Below the pieces are notes generated by a model. That model worked only from the letters and a program-made list of their open reading frames with translations. It was not told the origin of the DNA and did not search any database. Shown here piece after piece: positions 1-8,600 of a DNA stretch of 64,000 nucleotides (within the stretch, counting starts at the first letter, position 1; each line of letters starts with the position of its first letter). This DNA comes from Angelobacter sp036557225. GTDB taxonomy: Bacteria; Acidobacteriota; Terriglobia; Terriglobales; Acidobacteriaceae. The DNA lies in NCBI GenBank assembly GCA_036557225.1, contig DATBHX010000030.1:12846-76845 (forward strand), in the 5' to 3' direction. A program made the translations under genes and the position numbers.

Positions 1-843
1 GTCGTGATCAAGGAGGGAAAAGAGGCAGGTGCGGATTTTCCCGTCAGAGGTCAGGCGCACGCGCGAACAGTGTCCGCAAAATGGATGCGATACCGGCGCG
101 ATGATGCCAATCTCTCCGATGCCGTCATCAAACGTATAGCGGCGCGCGGTCTCACTCGGGGCGTTGGGAAGCTGGCGTACAGGACGGAACGAATTCAGCT
201 TTTCCAGAATCTCATCCATGGTGACGACAACTTCCGGCGACCAGACGCGGTCTTCTTCCAGAGGCATGAATTCGATGAAACGGACGACGACGCCTTCTTC
301 GCGGGAGAAGCGCGCGAATTCGACAATCTGATCTTCATTGAAGCCGCGCAGCAGAACGGCGTTGACCTTCACCGGTTCGAGACCGGCGCGCTTGGCGGCG
401 CGAATGCCGGCCAATACGCTCTGGTATCCGTTGGGCACCCGGGTGATCCGCGCGAACTTTTCCGGATCGACGGCATCCATGCTGATGGTGGCGCGGCGCA
501 GGCCTGCGTCTTTGAGCGGCTGCACCAGCTCAGCGAGAAGGTGTCCGTTGGTGGTGATGGCCAGATCGAGCTCCTGGCCGTCGAGCGTGCGAAGCTGCGC
601 CAGCTCGCGGACGAAATCCACCAGGCCGTGGCGCAGCAGAGGCTCACCGCCGGTCAGCCGGACCTTCTCAATGCCCAGGCCCACCATGAGCCGCACCATG
701 CGCAGATAATCGGCGAAGGGAAGCTCGGCATACTGCGCGCCTTCGTTACCCGTGCGGCAATAGACACATTTGTAGTTACAGCGGTCAGTGATGCTGACCC
801 GCAGGTCAGTGATGGAGCGCCCGTGTTTGTCGCGCAGCCGCAT
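1..843 (-). CDS. moaA: GTP 3',8-cyclase MoaA, 3' end outside window
   Basis: Radical SAM enzyme for the first step of molybdenum cofactor synthesis, converting GTP to 3',8-cyclo-GTP. Translated from the ATG at 843 the frame stays open to base 1 (281 codons). The N-terminus carries the radical SAM cluster motif CNYKCVYC (CxxxCxxC), followed by RLTGGEPLLR, the SAM-contacting GGE region. Near the window edge is HPFCGHCSRVRLTSDGKIRT followed by C, the CxxC-x13-C motif of the second 4Fe-4S cluster specific to MoaA. Family length is about 330 residues, so only the C-terminal tail, normally ending in GG, is missing. Identification is firm. Confidence 0.95.
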   Translation of the reverse strand, partial: MRLRDKHGRSITDLRVSITDRCNYKCVYCRTGNEGAQYAELPFADYLRMVRLMVGLGIEKVRLTGGEPLLRHGLVDFVRELAQLRTLDGQELDLAITTNGHLLAELVQPLKDAGLRRATISMDAVDPEKFARITRVPNGYQSVLAGIRAAKRAGLEPVKVNAVLLRGFNEDQIVEFARFSREEGVVVRFIEFMPLEEDRVWSPEVVVTMDEILEKLNSFRPVRQLPNAPSETARRYTFDDGIGEIGIIAPVSHPFCGHCSRVRLTSDGKIRTCLFSLLDHD

Positions 844-925
844 GATTGGTTTTCTGCAAGGATGGAAAGAGGAGGGAAGTGCGCACAAGCGCGCTTCGGT
901 TCCTTTCCAATTCTTCAATGCTCAC

Positions 926-1092
926 GGTTTCCCGCGAGTGAAGAGGGAGGCCCGCGCGTTTCCGCCGCGAACCCTCGTCCTTGCCTTATCGGCCCCCACC
1001 GCGCCCAAAAGCAGCGCACGTCGGGAACCCCTTCGCAAGGAGCCGCCACGTTCAGCCGGGTATGCCCTAGGCCAGACGTGGTCGAAACCTAT
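926..1092 (-). ncRNA. Candidate 6S-like small RNA
   Basis: The gap upstream of moaA has a minus-strand TATAAT at 1104-1099. The RNA that would start near 1092 contains two stretches that recall 6S RNA: GAACGUGGCGGCUCC (1053-1039), compared with GAAUGUGGCGCUCC in E. coli SsrS, and GAGGGUUCGCGGCGG (976-962), compared with the GGGUUC...GCGGCGG part of the E. coli 3' half. GGUUUC (1089-1084) can pair with GAAACC (931-926) to close a roughly 165-nt molecule, a plausible size. The match is by eye, and no clear -35 sits 17 bases upstream of the -10. A leader of moaA or unrelated intergenic sequence are the alternatives. The flank 1105-1298 shows only a short GC hairpin (TGCGCC-TTA-GGCGCA) near 1150. 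Confidence 0.33.
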
Positions 1093-1298
1093 ACAACAAT
1101 TATAGAGAGGAAGCAGGGCGGGTGCACGTGAAATGTGCAACTTGCTGAGAGGTGCGCCTTAGGCGCAGCGGAGCCGATCCTTCGCCCTCACTCCAGATTG
1201 GTTAGTTGTCAGCAATGATTCCAGTTCGGCCTCAGGATGGCGTGTTGCTCGAAGATAGGGTCTTGCTGGAGGACAGAGTGTAAAACACTCTCATCTGC

Positions 1299-1802
1299 TT
1301 ACAGCCACAGCACCATCAGCACATCATCCACATATTCGTTGCCGATCTTGAGTGAATGAGGTTCGATGCCGTAGCTCTCAAATCCTACGGATTCATAGAG
1401 CTTCTGAGCCGGGAATTTGGCTGAGGCTACCAGCGTGATTTGCTCGATACCCTCGATCTGCCGAGCGCGACGGACAATCTCCAGCATCAAGGATTTGGCC
1501 ACACCTTTGCCCCGCTCCTCTGGCCTTACATACACGCCCCACACGTGGCCTTTGTGATGTTCCTTCTTGTGTTTGCGGCGAAAGAAGCCGGCAGTTCCAC
1601 TGAGCCGCCCGTTGGCAAACGAACCGGCAACAAAGTTCTCCACCGGATCGCCCGTGCCGAGAAGCTTCCGTGCTTTCTCGACGGTCGTGGCCTGGTGTTC
1701 CTCCGCTGAATCGGCGAAGGATGCCGAGTCGTTTTGCAACATCTCCAGGCGAAGCTGCCACCAGGCTTCAGCGTCATCAGCGGTGAGAAGGCGGATTTCC
1801 AT
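1299..1802 (-). CDS. GNAT-family N-acetyltransferase
   Basis: A 167-residue protein of the length typical for single-domain GNAT enzymes, which move an acetyl group from acetyl-CoA to an amine. The acetyl-CoA pyrophosphate loop is visible as ERGKGVAKSL (R-G-x-G-x-A type) around residue 105, preceded by the beta4 strand GHVWGVYVRP. The C-terminal signature AQKLYESVGFESYG is the usual alpha4/beta6 region. The N-terminus MEIRLLTADDAEAW is the standard beta1 start, which supports the chosen ATG. The substrate cannot be told from sequence. It stands alone, on the same strand as moaA but separated by nearly 460 bases. Confidence 0.85.
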   Translation of the reverse strand: MEIRLLTADDAEAWWQLRLEMLQNDSASFADSAEEHQATTVEKARKLLGTGDPVENFVAGSFANGRLSGTAGFFRRKHKKEHHKGHVWGVYVRPEERGKGVAKSLMLEIVRRARQIEGIEQITLVASAKFPAQKLYESVGFESYGIEPHSLKIGNEYVDDVLMVLWL

Positions 1803-2251
1803 AATGAGACTTTATCAGCCGGCATGGAGTTCCTGACTACTTGGCCGGAAAGGAATAGAGTTTAAGCTTCGTGGACGAGCTACTCGCTGTTTTGAAAGTC
1901 CAGGGACAAAAGGCTTGACTTAGTTCGTTCCCTTGGGCAAAATCTGCAACTCAAATCGGGGCTGTGTTGGGTACTGTTATCGTGAGACCGGCCCGTATAG
2001 GGATCTCGTAAAAATCAAAAGGGCAGCTGTTCTCACAGAAAAGCAACTCTCTGCCGTCGGCTCCTACGCGAGTTTCAGTTACGAAGACTGATTTCTGGCA
2101 AAGCGGTCAGCCAGAAGTCGGGGTGGCGCTTCGTGAGGACAGTGGAAGGAAATCCCTGGAGAGATTCGCGAGGGTAGGGTTCCCTCGCTCCCCACCCCAC
2201 CGCGCAAAGCGCGCGTTGGGGCCCGGCTCCGCTCGGGATTTCAGGAAAAGC
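1803..2251. other. Intergenic region with repeat fragments
   Basis: No gene is supported. A sigma70-like pair TTGACT (1915-1920) and CAAAAT (1938-1943) with a 17-base spacer points rightward but leads into no plus-strand gene. The right half holds a GC-rich inverted stretch around 2195-2220 (CGCGC-AAA-GCGCG core) and, at 2226-2244, GCTCCGCTCGGGATTTCAG, the exact reverse complement of a stretch in the repeat pair at 43950. TAGGGTTCCCTC near 2175 recurs near 52722. These fragments lie just after the ETF-QO stop codon and may end its transcript. Confidence 0.5.
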
Positions 2252-3973
2252 CTACATTCCGTCGTAATTCGGGCCGCCACCGCCCTCGGGCGGGACCCAC
2301 GTAATGATCTCGTACGGGTCCATGATGTCGCAGGTCTTGCAGTGGACGCAGTTGGAAGGATTCAGATGGATGCGCTTGCCTTTGGGCGCATCGGCGCCGG
2401 TGGCGTCTTCCATCTCATAAACGTTGGCAGGACAGAAATTCTGGCAGGGATTGCCGAACTCCACTACGCAGCGCGTATTGCAGATATTGGTATCATGAAT
2501 GATCAGGTGGGAAGGCTGGTCTTCTTCATGCTTGGTGCCGGAGTGGTAGAGATCGGTCAGTTTGTCGAAGGTCAGCTTGCCGTCGCCTTTGGCTTTGCCC
2601 AGAAGCTGAGCGCGCTTACCGCCATCGGCGGGCAGCTGGTTAAGGTGCTGCATGCGCGTGTGTCCGGGCTCAGCGTGGTAGAACTCATGCAGGCCGCGGC
2701 CGGCGGTGATCTGCTGCAGAGCAGTGTGAAACAGGCCGGAAACCAGGCCATTTTCGAAACCCTGATGGAAGTTGCGCACCTCCCACAGTTCGTCTTTGAT
2801 CCAGCTTGAATCGACGCTCTCTTTATACTTAGCCAGCTGCGCCTGGTCGAAACGGTTTTCGAGAAGCGCGTTAAACGCGGTCTCCGCGGCGAGCATGCCG
2901 CTCTTGATGGCGAGATGAATGCCCTTGAGACGCTGCGAATTTACCAGGCTGGCGGAATCGCCGACGATCATCCAGCCATTTCCGGCCAGCGGCGGCATGG
3001 CGAACCATCCGCCATAAGGGAAGGTCTTGGCGCCGTAGCGGATCATCTTGCCGCCACGCAGCAACGTACGCAGGAGCGGGTGTGTCTTGAAGGTCTGCAG
3101 AATGTGCTGCGGGTCAAGGCGTGGGTCCTGGTAATCCAGGCTGGTCACATAGCCCAGGGAGACGATATTGTCTTTCGAACCGTAGATCCAGCCGCCGCCG
3201 TATTCTTTGGTGGTGAGCGGCCAGCCCATGGTGTAGATGACCTGGCCTTTTTTTATCGCGCCGGAAGGAACTTCCCACAGTTCTTTCACGCCGATGCCAT
3301 AGACCTGGGGATTGCGGCCCTTCTGCAGATCGAACTTGTTGACCAACTGCTTGGCCAGCGAACCTCGCGGACCTTCAGCAAGAACTGTGATTTTCGACTT
3401 TAAGTCGTAACCGGGCTCGAAGTTTGATTTCTTCTGGTTCTCCTTGTCGATGCCCTTGTCGTCGGTGCGGACGCCGGTCACCCTGTCGCCGTCGAATAGC
3501 AGCTCCGATCCGGCAAAGCCGGTGAATACGGTGATGCCGGCCTGTTCAACCTTCTCGCCCAGCCACTTCACAAAACGATTGATGGAGATGACGAAGTTGC
3601 CGTGGTCCTGCAACGGGGGAGGCGTGAGCGGGAGGCGGTGCTCGTTCTTTTCGGTGAGAAAATAGACGTCTTCGTTCTCGACCTCAGCATCGAGTGGCGC
3701 TTCGGAGCGCCACCCGGGAAGCAGTTCATCCATCGACCGCGGGTCCAGCAACGCTCCCGAGAGCGAATGCTGGCCCAACTCACGTGCCTTTTCCAGCACG
3801 TAAATATTCTCTTTGCTTAGTTGCGCGTCAGGATTACGGCGGTTGTGCCGGTCAATCAGCTGGGAAAGGCGCAGCGCGCAGGCCAGGCCGCCTGGCCCGC
3901 CGCCAACAATGGTTACGTCGGCTTCCATGTGCGGACGGTCGACATTTTCAAGAGGTTTTCTAAAGACAATCAT
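2252..3973 (-). CDS. Electron transfer flavoprotein:quinone oxidoreductase (ETF-QO)
   Basis: Membrane-associated enzyme that passes electrons from reduced ETF to the quinone pool, linking fatty acid and amino acid oxidation to respiration. The 573 residues match the usual length. An FAD-binding GGGPGGLACA loop lies at about residues 24-33. The C-terminus holds the ETF-QO 4Fe-4S ligands: the Cys of CPANVYEMED and the three of NCVHCKTCDIMDP. The protein ends in the family's PPEGGGGPNYDGM. It lies 171 bases downstream of etfA on the same strand, with an inverted repeat between them, so it is probably co-expressed with the ETF operon but possibly separable from it. Confidence 0.95.
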   Translation of the reverse strand: MIVFRKPLENVDRPHMEADVTIVGGGPGGLACALRLSQLIDRHNRRNPDAQLSKENIYVLEKARELGQHSLSGALLDPRSMDELLPGWRSEAPLDAEVENEDVYFLTEKNEHRLPLTPPPLQDHGNFVISINRFVKWLGEKVEQAGITVFTGFAGSELLFDGDRVTGVRTDDKGIDKENQKKSNFEPGYDLKSKITVLAEGPRGSLAKQLVNKFDLQKGRNPQVYGIGVKELWEVPSGAIKKGQVIYTMGWPLTTKEYGGGWIYGSKDNIVSLGYVTSLDYQDPRLDPQHILQTFKTHPLLRTLLRGGKMIRYGAKTFPYGGWFAMPPLAGNGWMIVGDSASLVNSQRLKGIHLAIKSGMLAAETAFNALLENRFDQAQLAKYKESVDSSWIKDELWEVRNFHQGFENGLVSGLFHTALQQITAGRGLHEFYHAEPGHTRMQHLNQLPADGGKRAQLLGKAKGDGKLTFDKLTDLYHSGTKHEEDQPSHLIIHDTNICNTRCVVEFGNPCQNFCPANVYEMEDATGADAPKGKRIHLNPSNCVHCKTCDIMDPYEIITWVPPEGGGGPNYDGM

Positions 3974-4029
3974 CAGCTCGCACTCAGTGTGGTTGTATCA
4001 GCAGTCAGAAATTGCAAAATAATCATCCG

Positions 4030-4146
4030 GATTGCCAAAATTGCCATGATTGCCAAAAGTGTCAATTGGGGACGTGAACCAGCTTGATCTTCGAGCCCCT
4101 GCTTTTTAAATCGCCAATTTTGGCAGTACTGGCAATTTTGGCAATC
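4030..4146. repeat. Nonamer array with inverted arms between etfA and ETF-QO
   Basis: Three in-phase 9-base words (ATTGCCAAA, ATTGCCATG, ATTGCCAAA) run from 4031 to 4057. On the other side of the gap the reverse complement returns: bases 4131-4146 are the exact inverse of 4030-4045 (16 of 16), and TTTTGGCA near 4118-4125 matches the third word. The right arm reaches the etfA stop codon (4145-4147). As RNA the two arms would form a long hairpin just after etfA and could stop or pause transcription before ETF-QO. Confidence 0.85.
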
Positions 4147-5134
4147 AGCCCTTGGCTTTCTTCACTTCCTCGGTCAACGCCGGAACAATATCAAACAGAT
4201 TTCCCACCACGCCGAAGTCGGCAATTTCAAAGATGGGCGCTTCGGCGTCCTTATTGATCGCGATGATGCTGCGCGAACCTTTCATACCGACGATGTGCTG
4301 GATCGCTCCACTGATGCCGACCGCAAGATACAGTTTGGGTGAAACCGTCTGGCCGGAGCTGCCGATCTGGCGGTCCATGGGCAGCCAACCGGAATCGCAG
4401 ATAGGACGCGACGCGGCAATCTCGCCGCCCAGCGCATCCGCAAGGGCCTTGGCCAGTTCGATGTTTTTTTGTTCCTTGATGCCGCGACCGACGGAGACAA
4501 TGATCTCCGCCTGGGTCAGGTCGACCGCCTGCTTGGCTTCCTTGAATGGATCTTCCGGCTGATTGCGCTGCACTCCGTCAGGCACTTGAGCGGAGACGGT
4601 TTCGATCGGAGCCGGTGATGCAGCGGCTTCAGCCTTGTCACCGCGAAATGCGCCGGACTGGAAAGTGACAAAGTGCGGCGCAGGGCACGCGAAGGAAACG
4701 TCAGCCGCGAACTTGCCCTGAAACATCTGGCGGGTGAAGAGGAGCTTGCTTCCGTCTTTGTGGAAGCCGACAGCGTCGCTGATGAGCGTGCGCTCGAGGG
4801 CGGTAGCCAGTTGCGGGGCGAAGTCGCGCACCTGATAGGTATGCGGCATCAGCACCAGCGTGGGTTGCTTTTGCTGAATGAAGGCTTTGAGCGCGGCCAC
4901 CACGCCATCGGGCTCATACTTTGCCAGCCTGGGCGATTCGATCGCATACACTTTGGCGACCTTCTTGCCAGCGACTTCCTGGGCAATGGCGGCGATCCCG
5001 CTACCAAAGACCGCGGCTTCGACCGTTGCGCCGGTTTCAGCGGCAATGGCCTGCGCGGCCGCAATCGTCTCCCAGGAGACGCGATTCAGTTTGCCTTCAC
5101 GCTGCTCAGCAACTACGAGAATTGTCTCTGCCAT
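4145..5134 (-). CDS. etfA: Electron transfer flavoprotein alpha subunit
   Basis: Large subunit of the heterodimeric ETF, a soluble FAD carrier that collects electrons from acyl-CoA and related dehydrogenases. The 329 residues match the family. The C-terminal FAD-binding part is clear: RQIGSSGQTVSPKLYLAVG, ISGAIQHIVGMKGS and IIAINKDAEAPIFEIADFG. The N-terminal half is the usual nucleotide-binding-like domain (MAETILVVAEQREGKLNRVS). Its ATG directly follows the stop codon of the small membrane protein gene with no bases between and no separate Shine-Dalgarno, so translation is probably coupled. Confidence 0.95.
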   Translation of the reverse strand: MAETILVVAEQREGKLNRVSWETIAAAQAIAAETGATVEAAVFGSGIAAIAQEVAGKKVAKVYAIESPRLAKYEPDGVVAALKAFIQQKQPTLVLMPHTYQVRDFAPQLATALERTLISDAVGFHKDGSKLLFTRQMFQGKFAADVSFACPAPHFVTFQSGAFRGDKAEAAASPAPIETVSAQVPDGVQRNQPEDPFKEAKQAVDLTQAEIIVSVGRGIKEQKNIELAKALADALGGEIAASRPICDSGWLPMDRQIGSSGQTVSPKLYLAVGISGAIQHIVGMKGSRSIIAINKDAEAPIFEIADFGVVGNLFDIVPALTEEVKKAKG

Positions 5135-5380
5135 CTAGTTTGTTTGCCGTTTCTTTTTGATAAATCCCACGGTGATCAGGAAAAGGGCCAGAATCACGTC
5201 GCCGGTAAAGATGCCCCGCATCAGCGAGCCGCCGGCCTTGATGTCCCAGCCTACAAAGAGCATCCAGCCCAGCGCCGCCAACAGCATGACCAGGCCTGCA
5301 ACCATCAAGGTTGCGCCGGTCTCGTGTTCGGTTACGGGTAGATAATTTCCGCCTTCAGGATCATATTCCATTCGCTCCAT
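5135..5380 (-). CDS. Small two-helix membrane protein inside the etf operon
   Basis: Unrecognised 81-residue protein. Two hydrophobic segments are evident: about residues 24-43 (TLMVAGLVMLLAALGWMLFV) and 58-73 (FTGDVILALFLITVGFI). A polar N-terminus (MERMEYDPEGGNYLPVTEHE) precedes them and a basic KKKRQTN tail follows, placing the ends in the cytoplasm if the segments form a hairpin. The Shine-Dalgarno AAAGGAG is 7 bases before the ATG. It lies between etfB (31-base gap) and etfA (0-base gap), an interruption of the usual etfB-etfA pair. A membrane anchor for ETF or ETF-QO is possible, but that is inference from position only. Confidence 0.8.
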   Translation of the reverse strand: MERMEYDPEGGNYLPVTEHETGATLMVAGLVMLLAALGWMLFVGWDIKAGGSLMRGIFTGDVILALFLITVGFIKKKRQTN

Positions 5381-5411
5381 GGGGTACTCCTTTACAACAA
5401 AAATTGCTTAA

Positions 5412-6182
5412 TCAAATCACTCGGATATCGTTGCGCAATTTGTCTACCAGCTTTTTCGCCACTTCGCCCGGCGATCCCTCCAGCATTTCAGTTTTCTTGG
5501 TCTTCTGCGGGATGTAGAGCTTTTCAATCTTCTGCAGGTTGTCACCCAGCGACGGCTTGACTTCGTCCATGGTGACCTTGCGCAGCGGTTTGTTCTTGGC
5601 TTGTTTGATACCGAGCAGCGTCGCGTAACGCAGCTTGTTGATGCCCGATTGAATGGTCAGCACGGCGGGCAAGGGCATGCTGACGTGCTGAAAGAAGCCG
5701 GATTCCAATTCGCGCTTCACCTTGATTCCACCATCGCTCTTCTGGATTTCCATGATGATGGTAGCGTGCGGCCAGCCCAGCAGTTCGGCCATGATGACGC
5801 CGGTCTGGGCATAGCCATAGTCGTCCGATTGGAGGCCGGTGAAGATGAGGTCGAATTTCTCGTCTTTGATCGCCGCGACAAAGGCTTTGGCCATGTTGAA
5901 AGCATCCAGGCCGACAAAGCCGTTGTCTTCGAGATGAATGGCGCGATCGGCGCCCTTGGCCAGTCCTTCACGCAACACCTGCTGTGCCCGGGCCGGACCG
6001 GCGGTGATGACCACGACTTCGCCGGTATGCTTTTCCTTTTGCCGCAACGCCTCTTCCAGAGCGTAGGCATCGGGCTCGTTGACCTCGTAGGAGACGTCGT
6101 CGCGGATCCAGGTGCCGCTCTCGTTCAGCTTCAGAGGCGCATCTTTCTGTGGGACCTGCTTCATGCAGACCAGAATCTTCAT
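5412..6182 (-). CDS. etfB: Electron transfer flavoprotein beta subunit
   Basis: Small ETF subunit, binding AMP and forming the dimer with EtfA. The 256 residues match the family. Visible signatures are MKILVCMKQVPQKDAP at the start, VNEPDAYALEEALR, the AMP-binding stretch FTGLQSDDYGYAQTGVIMAE, and the substrate-recognition helix region LPAVLTIQSGINKLRYATLL (about residues 178-197), where the L-R-Y pattern for docking onto dehydrogenases is kept. First gene of the leftward etf operon; a TATACT at 6259-6254 is a possible -10 without an obvious -35. Confidence 0.95.
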   Translation of the reverse strand: MKILVCMKQVPQKDAPLKLNESGTWIRDDVSYEVNEPDAYALEEALRQKEKHTGEVVVITAGPARAQQVLREGLAKGADRAIHLEDNGFVGLDAFNMAKAFVAAIKDEKFDLIFTGLQSDDYGYAQTGVIMAELLGWPHATIIMEIQKSDGGIKVKRELESGFFQHVSMPLPAVLTIQSGINKLRYATLLGIKQAKNKPLRKVTMDEVKPSLGDNLQKIEKLYIPQKTKKTEMLEGSPGEVAKKLVDKLRNDIRVI

Positions 6183-6392
6183 AGCTTGATCATTCCTGTC
6201 AATTCCTTAGATGCAGCGGATGAATGGCCGTTCAGCCGCCAGGGAAACTTGTAAGTATAAATGAGAGAGGGTGCTTTATGGCAGATGCGTCCGGGGAGGG
6301 TTAACAGGGAAAGCCACAATCTTCATGTAACAGTTCAGCTCCGCAGCGCACTTACTAAGTGCGCGGACAAGAGTGTTGCAAGGAGATGTGCC

Positions 6393-7232
6393 ATGAGCTC
6401 AAAACCCCAGTCCAGCCCTGCCAACCCAACCAACGCCGATGCCGTTGCGGTAAAGATGTTCGGTCTGGAGATCCCTGTGCCGCACTGGGCGGTGCGAGTT
6501 CTGGCAGTCTTTGTCGTTGTTTTCGTGCCGATATTCCTGCTGCTCACTGCGATCCATATGCGAGACGATGTTCGAAACAATGAAACGCTAACCAGCTTCC
6601 AGAAAGAACTGGCTGATACCACGGAACAGCTTAAGGACTATCAGGCAAAAGAGGCCAAGAGCAGGGATTATTACTATGAGAATACGAAGCACGGGAGTGA
6701 AAAGGGTGACGAACTCCTCAAAGAGGCCAACCTGATCGTGACCCGCTACCGCTCTGATGGTTGTGTGTCAGTAATGCACATGCATGCAGGCCAGCTTGTC
6801 GGAGAGGTGCAATGGAACAAAACCGCCGATCCGGTACGTGGGCAGGAGGCGCCTGGCGCTATGGACGGAGGAACACAAGGCGACTTAAGGGTTCCCAGGG
6901 CGCCGAACCCCTATGGCAACACTTCCAGCCTAAAACCATCTCATTCTGGAAGCCTGGCGCAATTGAGGAGAGCTGATTTGAACATCACTTCCGGGCTTAG
7001 CTTCCGGGCCGATCCTGTCCTTGCTGCTTTCCAGGCCAATGGCAAATGTCTGAATCCACATCCCGGCCGGTTCACGACGCGCACCGGGAGAACGCAAGGG
7101 TGCTGGCTGCAAATCTGGCGTCAATGGCCGGATGGTTGCACGCACTACCAGTGGTTCAACAGCTGCTCCTCGAGTTGGGACATACAGTCGAACGGTACGG
7201 CGCGCCTATACTGGACTGCCTGCAAGCATTAA
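6393..7232 (+). CDS. Hypothetical single-pass membrane protein with Cys/Trp-rich C-terminus
   Basis: The frame is open from 6261, but the ATG at 6393 is preferred because AAGGAG lies 8 bases upstream, giving 279 residues. After a polar N-terminus one strong transmembrane segment occurs at about residues 33-54 (VRVLAVFVVVFVPIFLLLTA), followed by a probable coiled coil rich in E, K and Q (FQKELADTTEQLKDYQAKEA). The distal region is Pro/Gly/Ser-rich and the last 60 residues have five cysteines and five tryptophans (TQGCWLQIWRQWPDGCTHYQ). I do not recognise the family. The layout suggests a periplasmic, disulfide-stabilised domain on a coiled-coil stalk. Confidence 0.65.
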   Translation: MSSKPQSSPANPTNADAVAVKMFGLEIPVPHWAVRVLAVFVVVFVPIFLLLTAIHMRDDVRNNETLTSFQKELADTTEQLKDYQAKEAKSRDYYYENTKHGSEKGDELLKEANLIVTRYRSDGCVSVMHMHAGQLVGEVQWNKTADPVRGQEAPGAMDGGTQGDLRVPRAPNPYGNTSSLKPSHSGSLAQLRRADLNITSGLSFRADPVLAAFQANGKCLNPHPGRFTTRTGRTQGCWLQIWRQWPDGCTHYQWFNSCSSSWDIQSNGTARLYWTACKH

Positions 7233-7389
7233 GGACCGATGAGTCCAGCAAGAGACCTTAACGGCTGAGGAATGCTTCGGATTACCCGATGCCGACTTCA
7301 ATGCGCTAAGAGGCCGCGTTATTCGTTCAGAAACTCGATTGACTGCACTTGCCATGAATCTCATTGGGCCTCCAGCAAGAGGGCTTGCC

Positions 7390-8364
7390 CTATTGCCGGT
7401 ACGTGGACGCGATACTGGATGAATCGCACAACAACAAATCGGGATAGCCTGATTTAAATTTTTGATTCGGGGGAATCCCGATGCGAGACCGCTTGTCCGC
7501 CGAAATATCCAGCTTCCAAGCGTCGAAGCCTTCGCCCTTTGCACTTTGGGGGACCTCCACAGTCAGTACGATCCCATGGCTGGTCATCAGCATAAAGAGT
7601 GATATTGCCGACAGCCAGTTTTTCCCTTCGCTATCTTTATTTCGCTGGGTGTTCAAAGGACTTACAAATCCTCCCGTGCCTTGGGCTACAAAAAAAAGAG
7701 GGTGTTCACGGTCCGAACAACAAGGTGCAGGAGGGAGAAGCAGGTCCAGGTGAATTCCAGCTTTCAGTAAATGCGCGAGGCCTTCGGTATAAGGAATATT
7801 GCCGGGGAGATCCTTACGGATACGGTCAAATTGCTGATCGACAATGGCGAAGATGGTATCGCCGGGCCGCGGCTCACGGAAATAGTCTACGACTTCATCG
7901 AAATGAGAGTATGGACCATATGCAGGCGCACCAAGTTTGCCGAGTTCACCCGACGTCGCCTTGCTGGCCAATTCCTGAAGCCCCTTGCGCAGCTCTTCAG
8001 GATTGGAGGTAAACGCACCAGAAAAGGCGATTTTTTCCGCATAGACGCCGTAAGCAACGGTGACATTCTGCGGGATGGAGCCAATACTCATGAGATGGTC
8101 AATCATCCGCTCAAAATCTTTTTTGTAAGTAACTGTATGGGTGAAATCGCCTTGCAGAATGATCAACACGCGTGAGCCAGTGAACGGTACGGCTTTGAGG
8201 ACGTTGATCGGCTGGCGGTCCAGTGTGGCTTTGTAGTCCTGCGCGTTGGTTGAGTATGGAAATGGCGGGAATGAGAAGCCGAGGGTAAGCTTGCGTTCGC
8301 AGGTTTGACTGAAGGCGCTTGCAGCAAAGACAACAAATAAGATCGTGCCCGCAACGAGTCTCAT
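7390..8364 (-). CDS. Secreted VWA-like protein
   Basis: 324 residues starting with a signal peptide (MRLVAGTILFVVFAASAFSQ, cleavage likely after FSQ). The body has the alternating strand/helix pattern of von Willebrand A-like domains: GSRVLIILQGDFTH, QNVTVAYGVYAEKI and GDTIFAIVDQQF. No intact MIDAS DxSxS motif is seen, so metal-dependent binding is doubtful. Acidobacteriota genomes carry many such secreted VWFA-related proteins, and this looks like a divergent member. It stands alone, converging with the gene ending at 7232. Function unknown. Confidence 0.7.
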   Translation of the reverse strand: MRLVAGTILFVVFAASAFSQTCERKLTLGFSFPPFPYSTNAQDYKATLDRQPINVLKAVPFTGSRVLIILQGDFTHTVTYKKDFERMIDHLMSIGSIPQNVTVAYGVYAEKIAFSGAFTSNPEELRKGLQELASKATSGELGKLGAPAYGPYSHFDEVVDYFREPRPGDTIFAIVDQQFDRIRKDLPGNIPYTEGLAHLLKAGIHLDLLLPPAPCCSDREHPLFFVAQGTGGFVSPLNTQRNKDSEGKNWLSAISLFMLMTSHGIVLTVEVPQSAKGEGFDAWKLDISADKRSRIGIPPNQKFKSGYPDLLLCDSSSIASTYRQ

Positions 8365-8523
8365 TGAACAATGCGTCTCCTCGGCAGATTGTGCCGTGTC
8401 AAGCCGCTCCCAGGCACGTGGATACTATTTGACGAGTGCGGTACATAATCCAGTTCTGAATTGTAAATTTTGGTTCAGAAGAATTGATCCCAGGAGAGAC
8501 CTGCGTGAGGCAGGGGACCGTGT

Positions 8524-8589
8524 TCACTCGTTCAAGAACGCCACGGACTGGACTCCAGCGACTTCAAAGCGCTTGCGACAACGGATGTT
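8524..8589 (-). pseudogene. Orphan duplicate of the zinc-ribbon gene 3' end
   Basis: Read on the minus strand, 8589-8524 encodes NIRCRKRFEVAGVQSVAFLN then E and a TGA stop. These are the same 21 last residues and stop as the intact zinc-ribbon gene that ends at 8656. Twelve of the 21 codons differ, every one synonymously. Upstream of 8589 the frame no longer matches. It is therefore a 3' remnant of a second, diverged copy, left behind the full-length gene with a palindromic repeat between them. Confidence 0.85.
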
Positions 8590-8600
8590 GAGCCGCGTTG

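Noticed and set aside
844..1092. Molybdenum cofactor riboswitch upstream of moaA
   Set aside because: The gap is long enough and the context attractive, but I could not place the conserved Moco motif core; the 6S-like reading fitted slightly better.
4..1131. Plus-strand open frame of 375 codons across the moaA region
   Set aside because: It runs opposite the clearly identified moaA, lacks any family signature and extends into the intergenic region. High-GC antisense frames are expected.
4030..4146. Repeated short words considered as a CRISPR array
   Set aside because: Units are 7-9 bases with no unique spacers of 30-40 bases, and no cas genes are present.
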